Below are positions 1 through 8,140 of a DNA stretch of 20,211 nt, in pieces. The stretch's first letter is position 1, and every line of letters starts with the position of its first letter. Source of the stretch: Flavobacteriales bacterium (GTDB taxonomy: Bacteria; Bacteroidota; Bacteroidia; Flavobacteriales_D; Crocinitomicaceae). The position numbers and the translations under genes are program-made. The stretch is taken from positions 1 through 20,211 of the forward strand of contig RFNX01000415.1 of assembly GCA_009926905.1 (NCBI GenBank), read 5' to 3'. The notes below the pieces were generated by a model that was given only the letters and a program-made list of their open reading frames with translations, made no database searches and was not told the DNA's origin.

Positions 1-2018
1 GTTGTTATAACTGCTGGAAGACGCAATCAAAACATTGAAGACGTTCCAATTTCAATGGAAATCATTCGTCCTGAATTGGTAAACAATAAAGGTTTATCAA
101 GTTTAGAACAAGCTGTTGATCAAAGTCCTGGCGTTTATTCAATGGATGGTCAGGTAAGTATTCGAGGTGGTGGTGGATATGCTTATGGTGCAGGAAGTCG
201 TGTTATGTTGCTCTGGAATGGTATCCCTATGTTATCACCAGACTTAGGAGATGTTAAGTGGAATGCAGTTCCAATGGAACAAACTTCGCAAATTGAAATC
301 TTAAAAGGTGCCTCATCTGTACTTTACGGAAGCGGTGCTTAAATGGAATCATTGCACTTACTGAAAAAGAGCCCGGACCCAAAGGAGAGTTTAAGGCTAA
401 GGTTCAATCAGGAATATATGGTAACCCAAAACGCGAATCAATGAAATGGTGGAATAAAAATCCAACTTTTCATTTAGCAGACGTTTATTATGGGAAGTCT
501 TTTAAAAATTTCGGATTTTCTATAGGCGCAAATGCTTACATCGATTCCGGATTTAGAAAAGGTGAAAATGAACACCGTTATCGCTTTAATGGTTCCATTT
601 TTTTCAAACCAACTAAAAATAAAAAATTCAAGGCTGGAATTGGGTATAATGCTCAATATCAAGATATTGGAGTATTTGTTTTGTGGAAAAACGACTCCTC
701 AGGTTACGAACCTATGGATAATACAATTTCAAGACAAAAAGCAGTACGTGTTAGTGTAGATCCTTATGTGAAATTTATCGATAAATACAATAACAAGCAC
801 AGTCTTAAAACAAGATATTATTTAGTTACAACTGGGAATTCAGAAAATATTTATGATGCATCTTTTGCAGAAATGTATTTTGCAGATTATCAATTTCAAA
901 GAAAAATTAATGAAAAAACCAACTTTACTGCAGGATTTACAAACATCACTAATCAAATAAAAAGTCCGATTTTTAGCAACCATATTTCTCAAAATACAGC
1001 GGTTTATTCTCAATTTGAAACAAGTATTAAAAAATTAGATATTTCTGCTGGAATGCGACTTGAATATTATAAACTTGATACCTTAGAAAGTGATTCTCGT
1101 TTTAGAATAACAGATTCATTATCTATTCCTGTTTATCCTGTTTTTAGAGCTGGGTTGCATTATGAAATAAACCCCGCTTCGCATTTAAGAGCCTCAATTG
1201 GTCAAGGGGTTCGTTTTCCTTCAGTTGGAGAACGATACGTTTCTACATCTGTCGGTGGATTAATTATTTTTAGAAATCCAGAACTAAAACCTGAAAAAGG
1301 TTGGGCAGCTGAAATCGGCTTTAAACAAATCGTTAAAATTGGAAAAAATTGGAAAGGCTATTTTGATGTGGCTGGATTTCTGAATGAATATAGTAATATG
1401 ACTGAATTCACCTTTGGCGTTTACAAACCTGATACAATGGGCACATTACAAATTGGTAATCCGGATGCTTTAAATTATTTATACAGATGGGTTGGGTTTC
1501 AAGCAAGAAACGCGGAGAGAGCAAGAATTACTGGTATTGAACTCTCCTTCAATAGCCAAGGAAAAATTGGTGATGTAGAATTGACTTCACTGATTGGTTA
1601 CACCTATATGAATCCAATTAGTTTAAATAAAGATTCTTTGTATAGATTGACTTTCTCTGACACAACCACAGATATGCTTAAATACAGATTCAGACATTTA
1701 GCTAAAGTTGATATTCAAGCCACCTACAAAAAATTTAGCGCAGGGTTTTCCACTCGATATAATAGTTACATGCGAAATGTTGATGCTGTTTTTGAAAATG
1801 GAGTACTTGGTACCGAATTGTTAATTGGTCTTAAAAAGTATAGAAGTATATACAATAGCGGTTCTTTGGTTTTCGATGCCAGAATGAGTTACGACATCAA
1901 AAAAGAGATAAAATTAAATTTCATTGTAAACAATTTATTTAACGCTGAATATGTTTCTAGACCAGGTGATATTCAAGCCCCAAGAAACTTTGTTTTACAA
2001 CTTCAGGTAGCCTTTTAG
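1..2018 (+). pseudogene. TonB-dependent receptor, 5'-partial and frameshifted
   Basis: Outer-membrane TonB-dependent receptor, substrate unknown. The frame is open from base 1 (VVITAGRRNQ...), matching residue 100 onward of the intact paralogue that follows, so roughly 99 N-terminal residues lie upstream of the window. The plug domain runs to about base 339, where GCT is followed by an in-frame TAA (340-342). Reading resumes without interruption in the -1 frame from base 342 (NGIIALTEKEPGP...) to the stop at 2018. The paralogue has GGT GCA TTG AAT GGA here, so adding one T (GCT TTA AAT GGA) restores full homology. The barrel ends in a C-terminal Phe, as usual for outer-membrane proteins. An uninterrupted frame of over 550 codons after the break implies either a very recent mutation or a sequencing error. 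ATG 441 is an internal Met, not a gene start. Confidence 0.88.
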
Positions 2019-2109
2019 TATCGAAATTTCATAACTCAAAGTTGATTTTTTCATAATATTAGCTTCAAATCAAAAATTTATTTTTATTATTGAAGTCTAA
2101 ACTAAGCTT

Positions 2110-4446
2110 ATGAAAGGAAGAATACTTGCTTTTGCCACTCTCTGTGCGCCATTTTTTATAAATGCCCAAATAACTGGAAAAGTTATTGATAAAGTCTCAA
2201 ACGAAGCTATTATTGGTGCAAAAATAATTGGCTCAGACGGCGCAAAAGCTGTTACAGATTTTGAAGGAAATTTTAAGCTAAATTCTCAGAAATTTCCTGT
2301 TACTCTTATCACGACAATGATTCAATATATGAATGACACTTTAGTTATTCAAAAATCTGGAGATATTGTGATAAAATTATCAGAACCCATTAAAGACTTA
2401 GGACCTGTTGTTGTTTCGGCAGGTAAAAGAAGACAGGCGATTGAAGAGATTCCTGTATCTATGGAAATTATTAGACCGGAATTGATAGACAACAAAGGTA
2501 TTTCCAATTTGGAACAAGCGGTTAATCAAACTCCTGGCGTATTCACAATGGATGGACAAGTGAGTATTCGTGGAGGTTCTGGCTTTGCTTATGGGACTGG
2601 AAGCCGTGTTTTATTACTTTGGAATGGTATGCCACTTCTTTCAGGTTATGCAGGAGACACACAATGGAATGCAATTCCAATGGAGCAAGCATCTCAAGTA
2701 GAAGTAATGAAAGGTGCTGCGTCTGTTCTTTACGGAAGTGGTGCATTGAATGGAGTTATTTCTCTTCAAGAAAAAGAACCAGGACTTAAACCAGAGACAA
2801 AAGTTAAGGTGCAATATGGAATTTATGACAATCCAGCTAGAGCTTCTCTAAAATGGTGGTCCCGCTCTCCAATGAACCAACAAATTGAAGCATTTCATGG
2901 TCAGATGTATAAGAAAATGGGTTATACCATTTCAACAACTTTATTTCACAATGATGGTTTTAGACAAGGAGAAAAAGAGTTTAGAGGTCGCGTAAGTGGA
3001 ACTATTTATTTGAAACCTGAAAAACATCCACGATTTAAAGCAGGGATTGGTTACAATTATCAAATTCAAAAAACAGGTACCTTCTTGATTTGGTACAGTG
3101 ATACATTGGGATATACACCAAGTGGTGGTGCCGACACCTCAAATCCAGCATCAACATTAACATATAGTTTAGGACAACGTTTGTTCATCGACCCTTACAT
3201 TAAATTTATTGATAAGAAAAATAACAAACATACTTTTAAGAACAGAGTATATTACGCCAACAATGAAATTATCAACAATCCAAACCAGTCAAACGGAGCA
3301 GTGATCTTCTTTTCAGATTATCAGGTTCAAAAACAATTTAACAATGGAATAGTAATATCTACTGGTGCATCTAATATTTACAACGTAGTAAACTCAAAAC
3401 TTTTTGGTAACCACACCTCTGCAAATTTAGCAGGGTACTTTCAATATGAGCATAAAATAGGTAAACTAGATATTACTGCTGGTTTGCGTGCAGAGTATTT
3501 CGAGATGGATGGTAAACGAGGTGATTCAAACTTTAAATTCAAAAAAACATCATCGAAATCAATCCCAGTTTACCCTGTTTTAAGAACTGGAATTCACTAT
3601 GAAATAGCTAAATACACGCATTTTAGAGCATCTATTGGTCAAGGCATTCGATATCCATCAGTATCTGAGAGATATACACAAACTTCAGTTGGAGCCTTAA
3701 ATATTTTTCCAAATCCTGATTTAAAACCTGAAGTTGGCTGGGCTGGAGAAATAGGACTTAAACAAGGTGTAAAAATTGGAGATTGGAAAGGAATGTTTGA
3801 TATTGCTGCATTTGTTAATCAATATAACAATATGGTAGAGTTTACTTTTGGTGCTTGGAATCCAGATAGTATTGCATTATCAACGGATCCAAACAGCCCT
3901 GGTTATATCAATAAATGGGTTGGTTTCATCGCGCAAAATGCAGAATCTGCAAGAATTACAGGAATCGACCTTTCTTTCAATAGTTTTGGAAGCATCGGGA
4001 AAGTTGAAATTATTTCATTGATTGGTTACACGTATATGAATCCAATAAGCCTTAACAATGATTCTTTATATCGTTCTAATTTCTCTGACCCAAATTCAAA
4101 TTTATTGAAATATCGATTTAAACATTTAGCAAAAGCAGATATCGAAGCGAACTATAAACACTATAGCATTGGTTTCTCAGCAAGATACAATAGTTTTATG
4201 TCAAATATTGATCGAATCTTTGAAGAATCAATCGTTGGTACTTTTATCCTACCAGGTTTAAAAGAATACCGTCAAGTTTACAATAAAGGAAATCTAGTTT
4301 TTGATATGAGATTAGCTTATAAAATCAATGATAACTATAGGGTTTCCTTTATTGCTAATAATATTTTGAATGCTGAATATACAACCCGACCTGGAGATAT
4401 TCAACCGCCACGAAATTTTATCATGCAAGTTCAAATGAAATTCTAA
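2110..4446 (+). CDS. TonB-dependent receptor with CarboxypepD_reg-like domain
   Basis: Outer-membrane active transporter of 778 aa, energised by TonB; the substrate cannot be told from sequence. Residues 1-19 are a signal peptide (cleavage likely NA|QITGKV). Residues 20-100 look like the carboxypeptidase-regulatory beta-sandwich common in Bacteroidota receptors (ITGKVIDKVSNEAIIGAKI). The plug spans about 105-220 (PVSMEIIRPEL, VSIRGGSGFAYGTGSR, VEVMKGAASVLYGSGALNG), followed by the barrel, which ends in Phe. No SusD-like lipoprotein gene lies beside it, so it is not a SusC/D glycan system. It closely parallels the broken gene upstream throughout plug and barrel, so the two are a tandem duplication. 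Start ATG 2110 places the signal peptide correctly. The 91-bp gap upstream holds no convincing promoter or terminator. The next gene starts on the base after its stop. Confidence 0.95.
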   Translation: MKGRILAFATLCAPFFINAQITGKVIDKVSNEAIIGAKIIGSDGAKAVTDFEGNFKLNSQKFPVTLITTMIQYMNDTLVIQKSGDIVIKLSEPIKDLGPVVVSAGKRRQAIEEIPVSMEIIRPELIDNKGISNLEQAVNQTPGVFTMDGQVSIRGGSGFAYGTGSRVLLLWNGMPLLSGYAGDTQWNAIPMEQASQVEVMKGAASVLYGSGALNGVISLQEKEPGLKPETKVKVQYGIYDNPARASLKWWSRSPMNQQIEAFHGQMYKKMGYTISTTLFHNDGFRQGEKEFRGRVSGTIYLKPEKHPRFKAGIGYNYQIQKTGTFLIWYSDTLGYTPSGGADTSNPASTLTYSLGQRLFIDPYIKFIDKKNNKHTFKNRVYYANNEIINNPNQSNGAVIFFSDYQVQKQFNNGIVISTGASNIYNVVNSKLFGNHTSANLAGYFQYEHKIGKLDITAGLRAEYFEMDGKRGDSNFKFKKTSSKSIPVYPVLRTGIHYEIAKYTHFRASIGQGIRYPSVSERYTQTSVGALNIFPNPDLKPEVGWAGEIGLKQGVKIGDWKGMFDIAAFVNQYNNMVEFTFGAWNPDSIALSTDPNSPGYINKWVGFIAQNAESARITGIDLSFNSFGSIGKVEIISLIGYTYMNPISLNNDSLYRSNFSDPNSNLLKYRFKHLAKADIEANYKHYSIGFSARYNSFMSNIDRIFEESIVGTFILPGLKEYRQVYNKGNLVFDMRLAYKINDNYRVSFIANNILNAEYTTRPGDIQPPRNFIMQVQMKF

Positions 4447-5178
4447 ATGAAAGTTTTAGGAGTCATTCCTGCTCGCTTTGATTCTTCTCGATTTCCTGGC
4501 AAACCATTAATTGATTTGAAAGGAAAAACAATGATTCAAAGAGTATATGAAGGAGTTCTAAAATCTTCTAAAATAAATAAAGTAATTGTTGCAACTGACG
4601 ATCAGAGAATAGTAAAAGAAGTACTTCGTTTTGGTGGTTTGGTAGAAATGACATTGCCAAGCCACCAAAGTGGTACAGACCGTTGTGCTGAAATTGCTGA
4701 AAAATATCACGATTTTGATTTAATAATTAACATTCAAGGGGATGAACCTTTAGTTAATTATCAACAATTGGATGACCTTATCTTAGCATTTGAAAATACA
4801 GAAATTGAAATTGCTACCCTTTCTTGTAAAAATATTAGTTTGGAGGATATTCAAAATCCAAATAGAATTAAAATTATTGAAGATAAAAATCATCAAGCAA
4901 TCTATTTTAGCAGAAGTGCAGTTCCAAATTATTCAAATTTCAAAGGTAATCCAACTGAATTTTTCCCCTATTTAAGACACATAGGATTATATGCTTACCG
5001 AAGAGAAGTATTGATTCAGTTGACAAAATTAGAACCAACGCTCCTTGAAAAAATTGAATCTTTAGAGCAGTTGCGTTGGCTTTATCATGGATTTAAAATT
5101 AAATTAGTAGAAACAACTATTGAAACACCAAACATTGATGTTCCGGAAGATGTAGAAAAGGTCTTGCCTTATTTGTAA
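4447..5178 (+). CDS. kdsB: 3-deoxy-manno-octulosonate cytidylyltransferase (CMP-Kdo synthetase)
   Basis: Activates Kdo with CTP to CMP-Kdo and pyrophosphate in the cytoplasm, the sugar donor for the lipid A inner core. The 243 aa are the usual family length. Visible motifs are the N-terminal nucleotide-binding signature IPARFDSSRFPGKPL (residues 7-21), GTDRCAEIA (76-84), the metal-binding INIQGDEPLV (94-103), RHIGLYAYRR in the sugar-binding half, and the C-terminal LEKIESLEQLRWL with NIDVPED. The ATG directly follows the TAA of the TonB receptor (TAAATG, no spacer), so it is probably translated from the receptor mRNA by reinitiation or coupling. No separate promoter was seen. Identification is secure. 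Confidence 0.97.
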   Translation: MKVLGVIPARFDSSRFPGKPLIDLKGKTMIQRVYEGVLKSSKINKVIVATDDQRIVKEVLRFGGLVEMTLPSHQSGTDRCAEIAEKYHDFDLIINIQGDEPLVNYQQLDDLILAFENTEIEIATLSCKNISLEDIQNPNRIKIIEDKNHQAIYFSRSAVPNYSNFKGNPTEFFPYLRHIGLYAYRREVLIQLTKLEPTLLEKIESLEQLRWLYHGFKIKLVETTIETPNIDVPEDVEKVLPYL

Positions 5179-5184
5179 CAACTT

Positions 5185-5215
5185 ATTGTTAATATCGTAA
5201 TGTTTCTTAAATTTG
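5185..5215 (+). promoter_or_regulatory. Candidate Bacteroidota-type promoter (TTG / TAAATTTG)
   Basis: TAAATTTG at 5208-5215 matches the Bacteroidota -7 consensus TAnnTTTG exactly. ATTG at 5185-5188 lies 19 bases upstream in the -33 position. Transcription would begin about 5219-5222, on or next to the start ATG, giving an almost leaderless mRNA. A perfect 6-bp inverted repeat, TAACAA-CTTA-TTGTTA (5176-5191), overlaps the -33 element and the kdsB stop and could be an operator or chance. In AT-rich DNA such matches arise by chance, so confidence is moderate. Confidence 0.4.
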
Positions 5216-5218
5216 ACT

Positions 5219-6277
5219 ATGTTTTCAATAGAAGAAATAATTTGTCAATTGTTGTTGCGCCATTCTTGCGTCATCATTCCTTCTTTTGGTGGTTTTGTTG
5301 CACAAGCCATTCCTGCATCAATTGACCTTAACAAAGGAACGATTATTCCTCCTTCAAAACACCTGTTATTCAATAAAAACCTCATCAACAACGATGGGTT
5401 ATTAACTGCAGAATTTGCTTCTTTGAACAAACTTTCATTTGACGATTCATTTTCAAAAGTTTCTGATTTTGCATCGGAATTAAAATCTGAAATCAATCGT
5501 GGAATCAAAGTAGAATTAGCAAAAATTGGTGCATTCCATTTAGACAAAGAAAAAAATATTTGCTTCGAACAAAACAGATATTTCAATTTTTTACTAAGCT
5601 CTTACGGATTAACTAATGTTCAATTTGTTCCTTCTGCTAAAGAGATTATTATTGAACCAAAAGTAGTTGAAGTTGAAGTAATTGAACAAGCACCAATTAT
5701 TGAAATTGAAACACCAATAGTTAAAATCAATGCTAAAAAATCAAATCGTATTGTAAAATACGCAGCAATTGCAGCTTGTTTTCTTCCTATTGGTTTTTAT
5801 TCAGTTTGGATTCCAATGAAAACAAACGTTATTCAGTCAGGTGCAATAACTATAAATGACTTCAATCCTTTTCGCGAAAAAAACGTAAATTTATTTATTC
5901 CTTCAAAATCAAACATTGAGTCAATTCAAGAGACTGAAGTTGTTAAAGAACAAAAAGATTTTAAATCAACAAAAGACATTCAAATAGACAATTCCTCATC
6001 TGTTGAAGTTGAGAATCATCTAAGTGAGGTAATTACAAATAATAATCCTTCTTCAGGAAAAAGACAATCATTTGAATACATCGTTGGCTGCTTTTCTAAT
6101 AAAAACAATGCAGTACAATTAGTTGCAACTTTAAAAAGTCAAGGTTTTGATGCTGCAGTAATTGAAGGAGGAAGTTTAACAAGAGTTAGTATTGGAAGTG
6201 CGTCTTCACAAAAAATGTTGGATTCACTGATTCAATTATCCATTTCTAAAGGCTATCAAGGCTGGATTTTAAAATAA
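5219..6277 (+). CDS. HU-CCDC81-like and SPOR domain membrane protein
   Basis: A 352-aa protein of a Bacteroidota-specific architecture. Residues 1-60 (IEEIICQLLLRHSCVIIPSF, GGFVAQ) and 60-135 resemble the paired HU-CCDC81 bacterial domains. A linker rich in Glu, Val and Ile follows, then one membrane segment at about 179-199 (IVKYAAIAACFLPIGFYSVW), a low-complexity periplasmic stretch, and a C-terminal SPOR domain at 281-352 (FEYIVGCFSNKNNAVQLVAT onward). SPOR domains bind denuded septal peptidoglycan, while the HU-like part would face the cytoplasm; a role linking the envelope or septum to a cytoplasmic partner is inference. ATG 5219 was preferred to TTG 5213, which adds only two residues and overlaps the promoter box. 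A cysteine peptidase gene begins 6 bp downstream. Confidence 0.88.
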   Translation: MFSIEEIICQLLLRHSCVIIPSFGGFVAQAIPASIDLNKGTIIPPSKHLLFNKNLINNDGLLTAEFASLNKLSFDDSFSKVSDFASELKSEINRGIKVELAKIGAFHLDKEKNICFEQNRYFNFLLSSYGLTNVQFVPSAKEIIIEPKVVEVEVIEQAPIIEIETPIVKINAKKSNRIVKYAAIAACFLPIGFYSVWIPMKTNVIQSGAITINDFNPFREKNVNLFIPSKSNIESIQETEVVKEQKDFKSTKDIQIDNSSSVEVENHLSEVITNNNPSSGKRQSFEYIVGCFSNKNNAVQLVATLKSQGFDAAVIEGGSLTRVSIGSASSQKMLDSLIQLSISKGYQGWILK

Positions 6278-6283
6278 AAATAA

Positions 6284-7537
6284 ATGATTAGAAAATTTAA
6301 CTTTTTATGGATGCCATTGTTTTTGGTGTCAGGATTATTATTTGGACAAAACACCAACATTGATGGTAGTAAATATCAATTTACAAAAATTGTTCAACAC
6401 GATGCAACACCCGTTCAAAGTCAAGGTAAAACATCAACGTGTTGGTCTTTTTCTGCACTTTCATTTTTTGAATCTGAACTATTGAGAATGGGACAAAAAA
6501 ACGTCAGTCCTCTTTCAGAAATGTACATCGTTAGAAAAGCTTACGATTTAAAGGCAACAAAATACATTCGAATGGATGGAAAAATTGCATTTGAAGAAGG
6601 CGGCGCTTTTCATGATATTCCTTTGGTAATTAAAAATTTCGGTATTGTACCATTCAATGTTTACAGTGGTTATGAAAATGGAACACTATCTGCGTCTGAC
6701 TTCAACTCAGATGGTACGCCTAAAAAAGACAATGGCTTCAAATACAATCATGAGTCCTTATATACAGATTTGAATACCAAAATGCAAGATGTGATGAAAA
6801 AACTTGGTGAAGCTAAAGTTTTGGACTTAAACTGGAAAAAAGAATTTAATACAATTTTAGATAAATACTTAGGAAAAGACATCGAATCATTTGAATGGAA
6901 CGGGAAAAAATATACTCCAAAAACTTATGCCAATGAATTGGGTTTGAATATGGACAACTATGTATCGTTGACGTCTTTCACAAATCATCCAATGAATGCT
7001 AAATGTATGCTTGAAATTCCAGATAATTGGGCTTGGGGTGAAAGTTACAATGTTTCTTTAGGTGATTTATTTAATGTTACTGTTGAAGCTTTAAAAAATG
7101 GTTATACAGTTGCTTGGGGTGCAGATGTTTCTGAAAAAGGATTTAGCTTCAAAAACGGAATTGCTATTGTTCCAAAAGATGAATCTACAATAGAAGTAAA
7201 AGGTCAAGATTCGAAAGGATTCAATGATGCTGGGGCAGATCGTTCTTCAAATGCGTTTTACAACCCGACAGAAGAATTAAAAATCACCCAAGAAATAAGA
7301 CAACTTGCGTATGACAACAAAACTACAACTGATGATCACGGAATGCACATTGTTGGTTTATACAAAGATCAAAATGGAAAAAACTACTTTTTAGTAAAAA
7401 ATTCATGGGGAACAAGCAATTATCCTAAAGGATTTCTATATGTGTCTGAAGAATATTTTAAACTTAAAACTATCAATGTTTATTTGCACAAGAATGGTAT
7501 TTCTTCAACTGTGAAATCTAACTTAAATATTAAATAA
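6284..7537 (+). CDS. Exported C1 family cysteine peptidase, bleomycin hydrolase-like
   Basis: Papain-fold peptidase of 417 aa. Catalytic residues are visible in order: Gln47 and Cys53 in QSQGKTSTCWSFS, His352 in DHGMHIVG, and Asn373 in VKNSWGTS. The roughly 300-residue Cys-to-His spacing and the HGM/KNSWG motifs fit the C1B (bleomycin hydrolase/PepC) branch rather than secreted papains, whose spacing is about half that. C1B enzymes are usually cytoplasmic aminopeptidases, but this one begins with a signal-peptide-like stretch (MIRKFNFLWMPLFLVSGLLFGQ), so periplasmic or surface action is inferred. There is no T9SS sorting domain and no cysteine suitable for lipidation near the cleavage point. 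It starts 6 bp after the SPOR-protein gene and is likely cotranscribed with it. Confidence 0.9.
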   Translation: MIRKFNFLWMPLFLVSGLLFGQNTNIDGSKYQFTKIVQHDATPVQSQGKTSTCWSFSALSFFESELLRMGQKNVSPLSEMYIVRKAYDLKATKYIRMDGKIAFEEGGAFHDIPLVIKNFGIVPFNVYSGYENGTLSASDFNSDGTPKKDNGFKYNHESLYTDLNTKMQDVMKKLGEAKVLDLNWKKEFNTILDKYLGKDIESFEWNGKKYTPKTYANELGLNMDNYVSLTSFTNHPMNAKCMLEIPDNWAWGESYNVSLGDLFNVTVEALKNGYTVAWGADVSEKGFSFKNGIAIVPKDESTIEVKGQDSKGFNDAGADRSSNAFYNPTEELKITQEIRQLAYDNKTTTDDHGMHIVGLYKDQNGKNYFLVKNSWGTSNYPKGFLYVSEEYFKLKTINVYLHKNGISSTVKSNLNIK

Positions 7538-7576
7538 GCACCCAACCATTCGTTCGTTTTGTGCATCTAACTAGAG

Positions 7577-8137
7577 ATGAGCCAAGAAATTTGGAAAAGT
7601 AATGAACGTGAATTGGTAATTGCCTGTCAAAAGAGCAATCAAGCTGCTTTTCGTTTCTTATACCAAACAAATAGTTCTTGGATGTTTGCAATTTGTCTGC
7701 GTTACATGAGTAATAAGGACGAAGCACAAGACGTTTTACAAGATAGTTTTGTATTGATCTACCGCAATATAAATAGCTTTAATTTTGATGGCTCATTTAA
7801 AGGTTGGATGCGAAAAATTACTGTGAATTGTGCTTTGAGTACTTTTCGAAAAAAAACACCACACCTCATTTCTCTCGCTGATTCAGCTCCATCCAATGAG
7901 CCAATTGACATCGAGTTTCTACAAAATTTACAATTGGAAGAGCTGAAAAAGCTTATCAACTTACTACCAAAAGGTAGACGTCAAGTTTTTAATGCTTACG
8001 TAATTGATGGTTTTACGCACAAAGAAATCGCTGAAATGCTTGATATTTCTGAAGGAACATCAAAGTCTCAACTTTTTGATGCAAAGAAAGAACTTCGAAG
8101 AGCGATAGAAAATGATTACATGATTGCTAAAAAATAG
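7577..8137 (+). CDS. ECF-type RNA polymerase sigma factor
   Basis: An alternative sigma factor of 186 aa, containing only regions 2 and 4. Region 2 (about residues 10-85) shows SNQAAFRFLYQTNSSWMFAI, DEAQDVLQDSFVLIYRNI and GSFKGWMRKITVNCAL. Region 4 (about 120-180) shows LINLLPKGRRQVFNAYVIDG then FTHKEIAEMLDISEGTSKSQ, the helix-turn-helix for -35 recognition. It begins a tight cluster: three bases separate its stop from the next ATG, whose product has an anti-sigma-like N-terminus. ECF factors usually control their own operon, so the downstream surface-protein genes are the likeliest regulon (inference). No promoter of the standard type was recognised in the 39 bp upstream. Confidence 0.96.
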   Translation: MSQEIWKSNERELVIACQKSNQAAFRFLYQTNSSWMFAICLRYMSNKDEAQDVLQDSFVLIYRNINSFNFDGSFKGWMRKITVNCALSTFRKKTPHLISLADSAPSNEPIDIEFLQNLQLEELKKLINLLPKGRRQVFNAYVIDGFTHKEIAEMLDISEGTSKSQLFDAKKELRRAIENDYMIAKK

Positions 8138-8140
8138 CTT

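Noticed and set aside
331..345. Programmed ribosomal frameshift at the break in the first TonB receptor
   Set aside because: A -1 shift would give the right protein, but there is no slippery heptamer (the tRNA on GCT cannot re-pair in the -1 frame) and no clear downstream structure; a lost T in a short T run is simpler.
7538..7576. Possible hairpin GCAC...GTGC between the cysteine peptidase and sigma genes
   Set aside because: Only a four-base stem around a long loop and no following T run.
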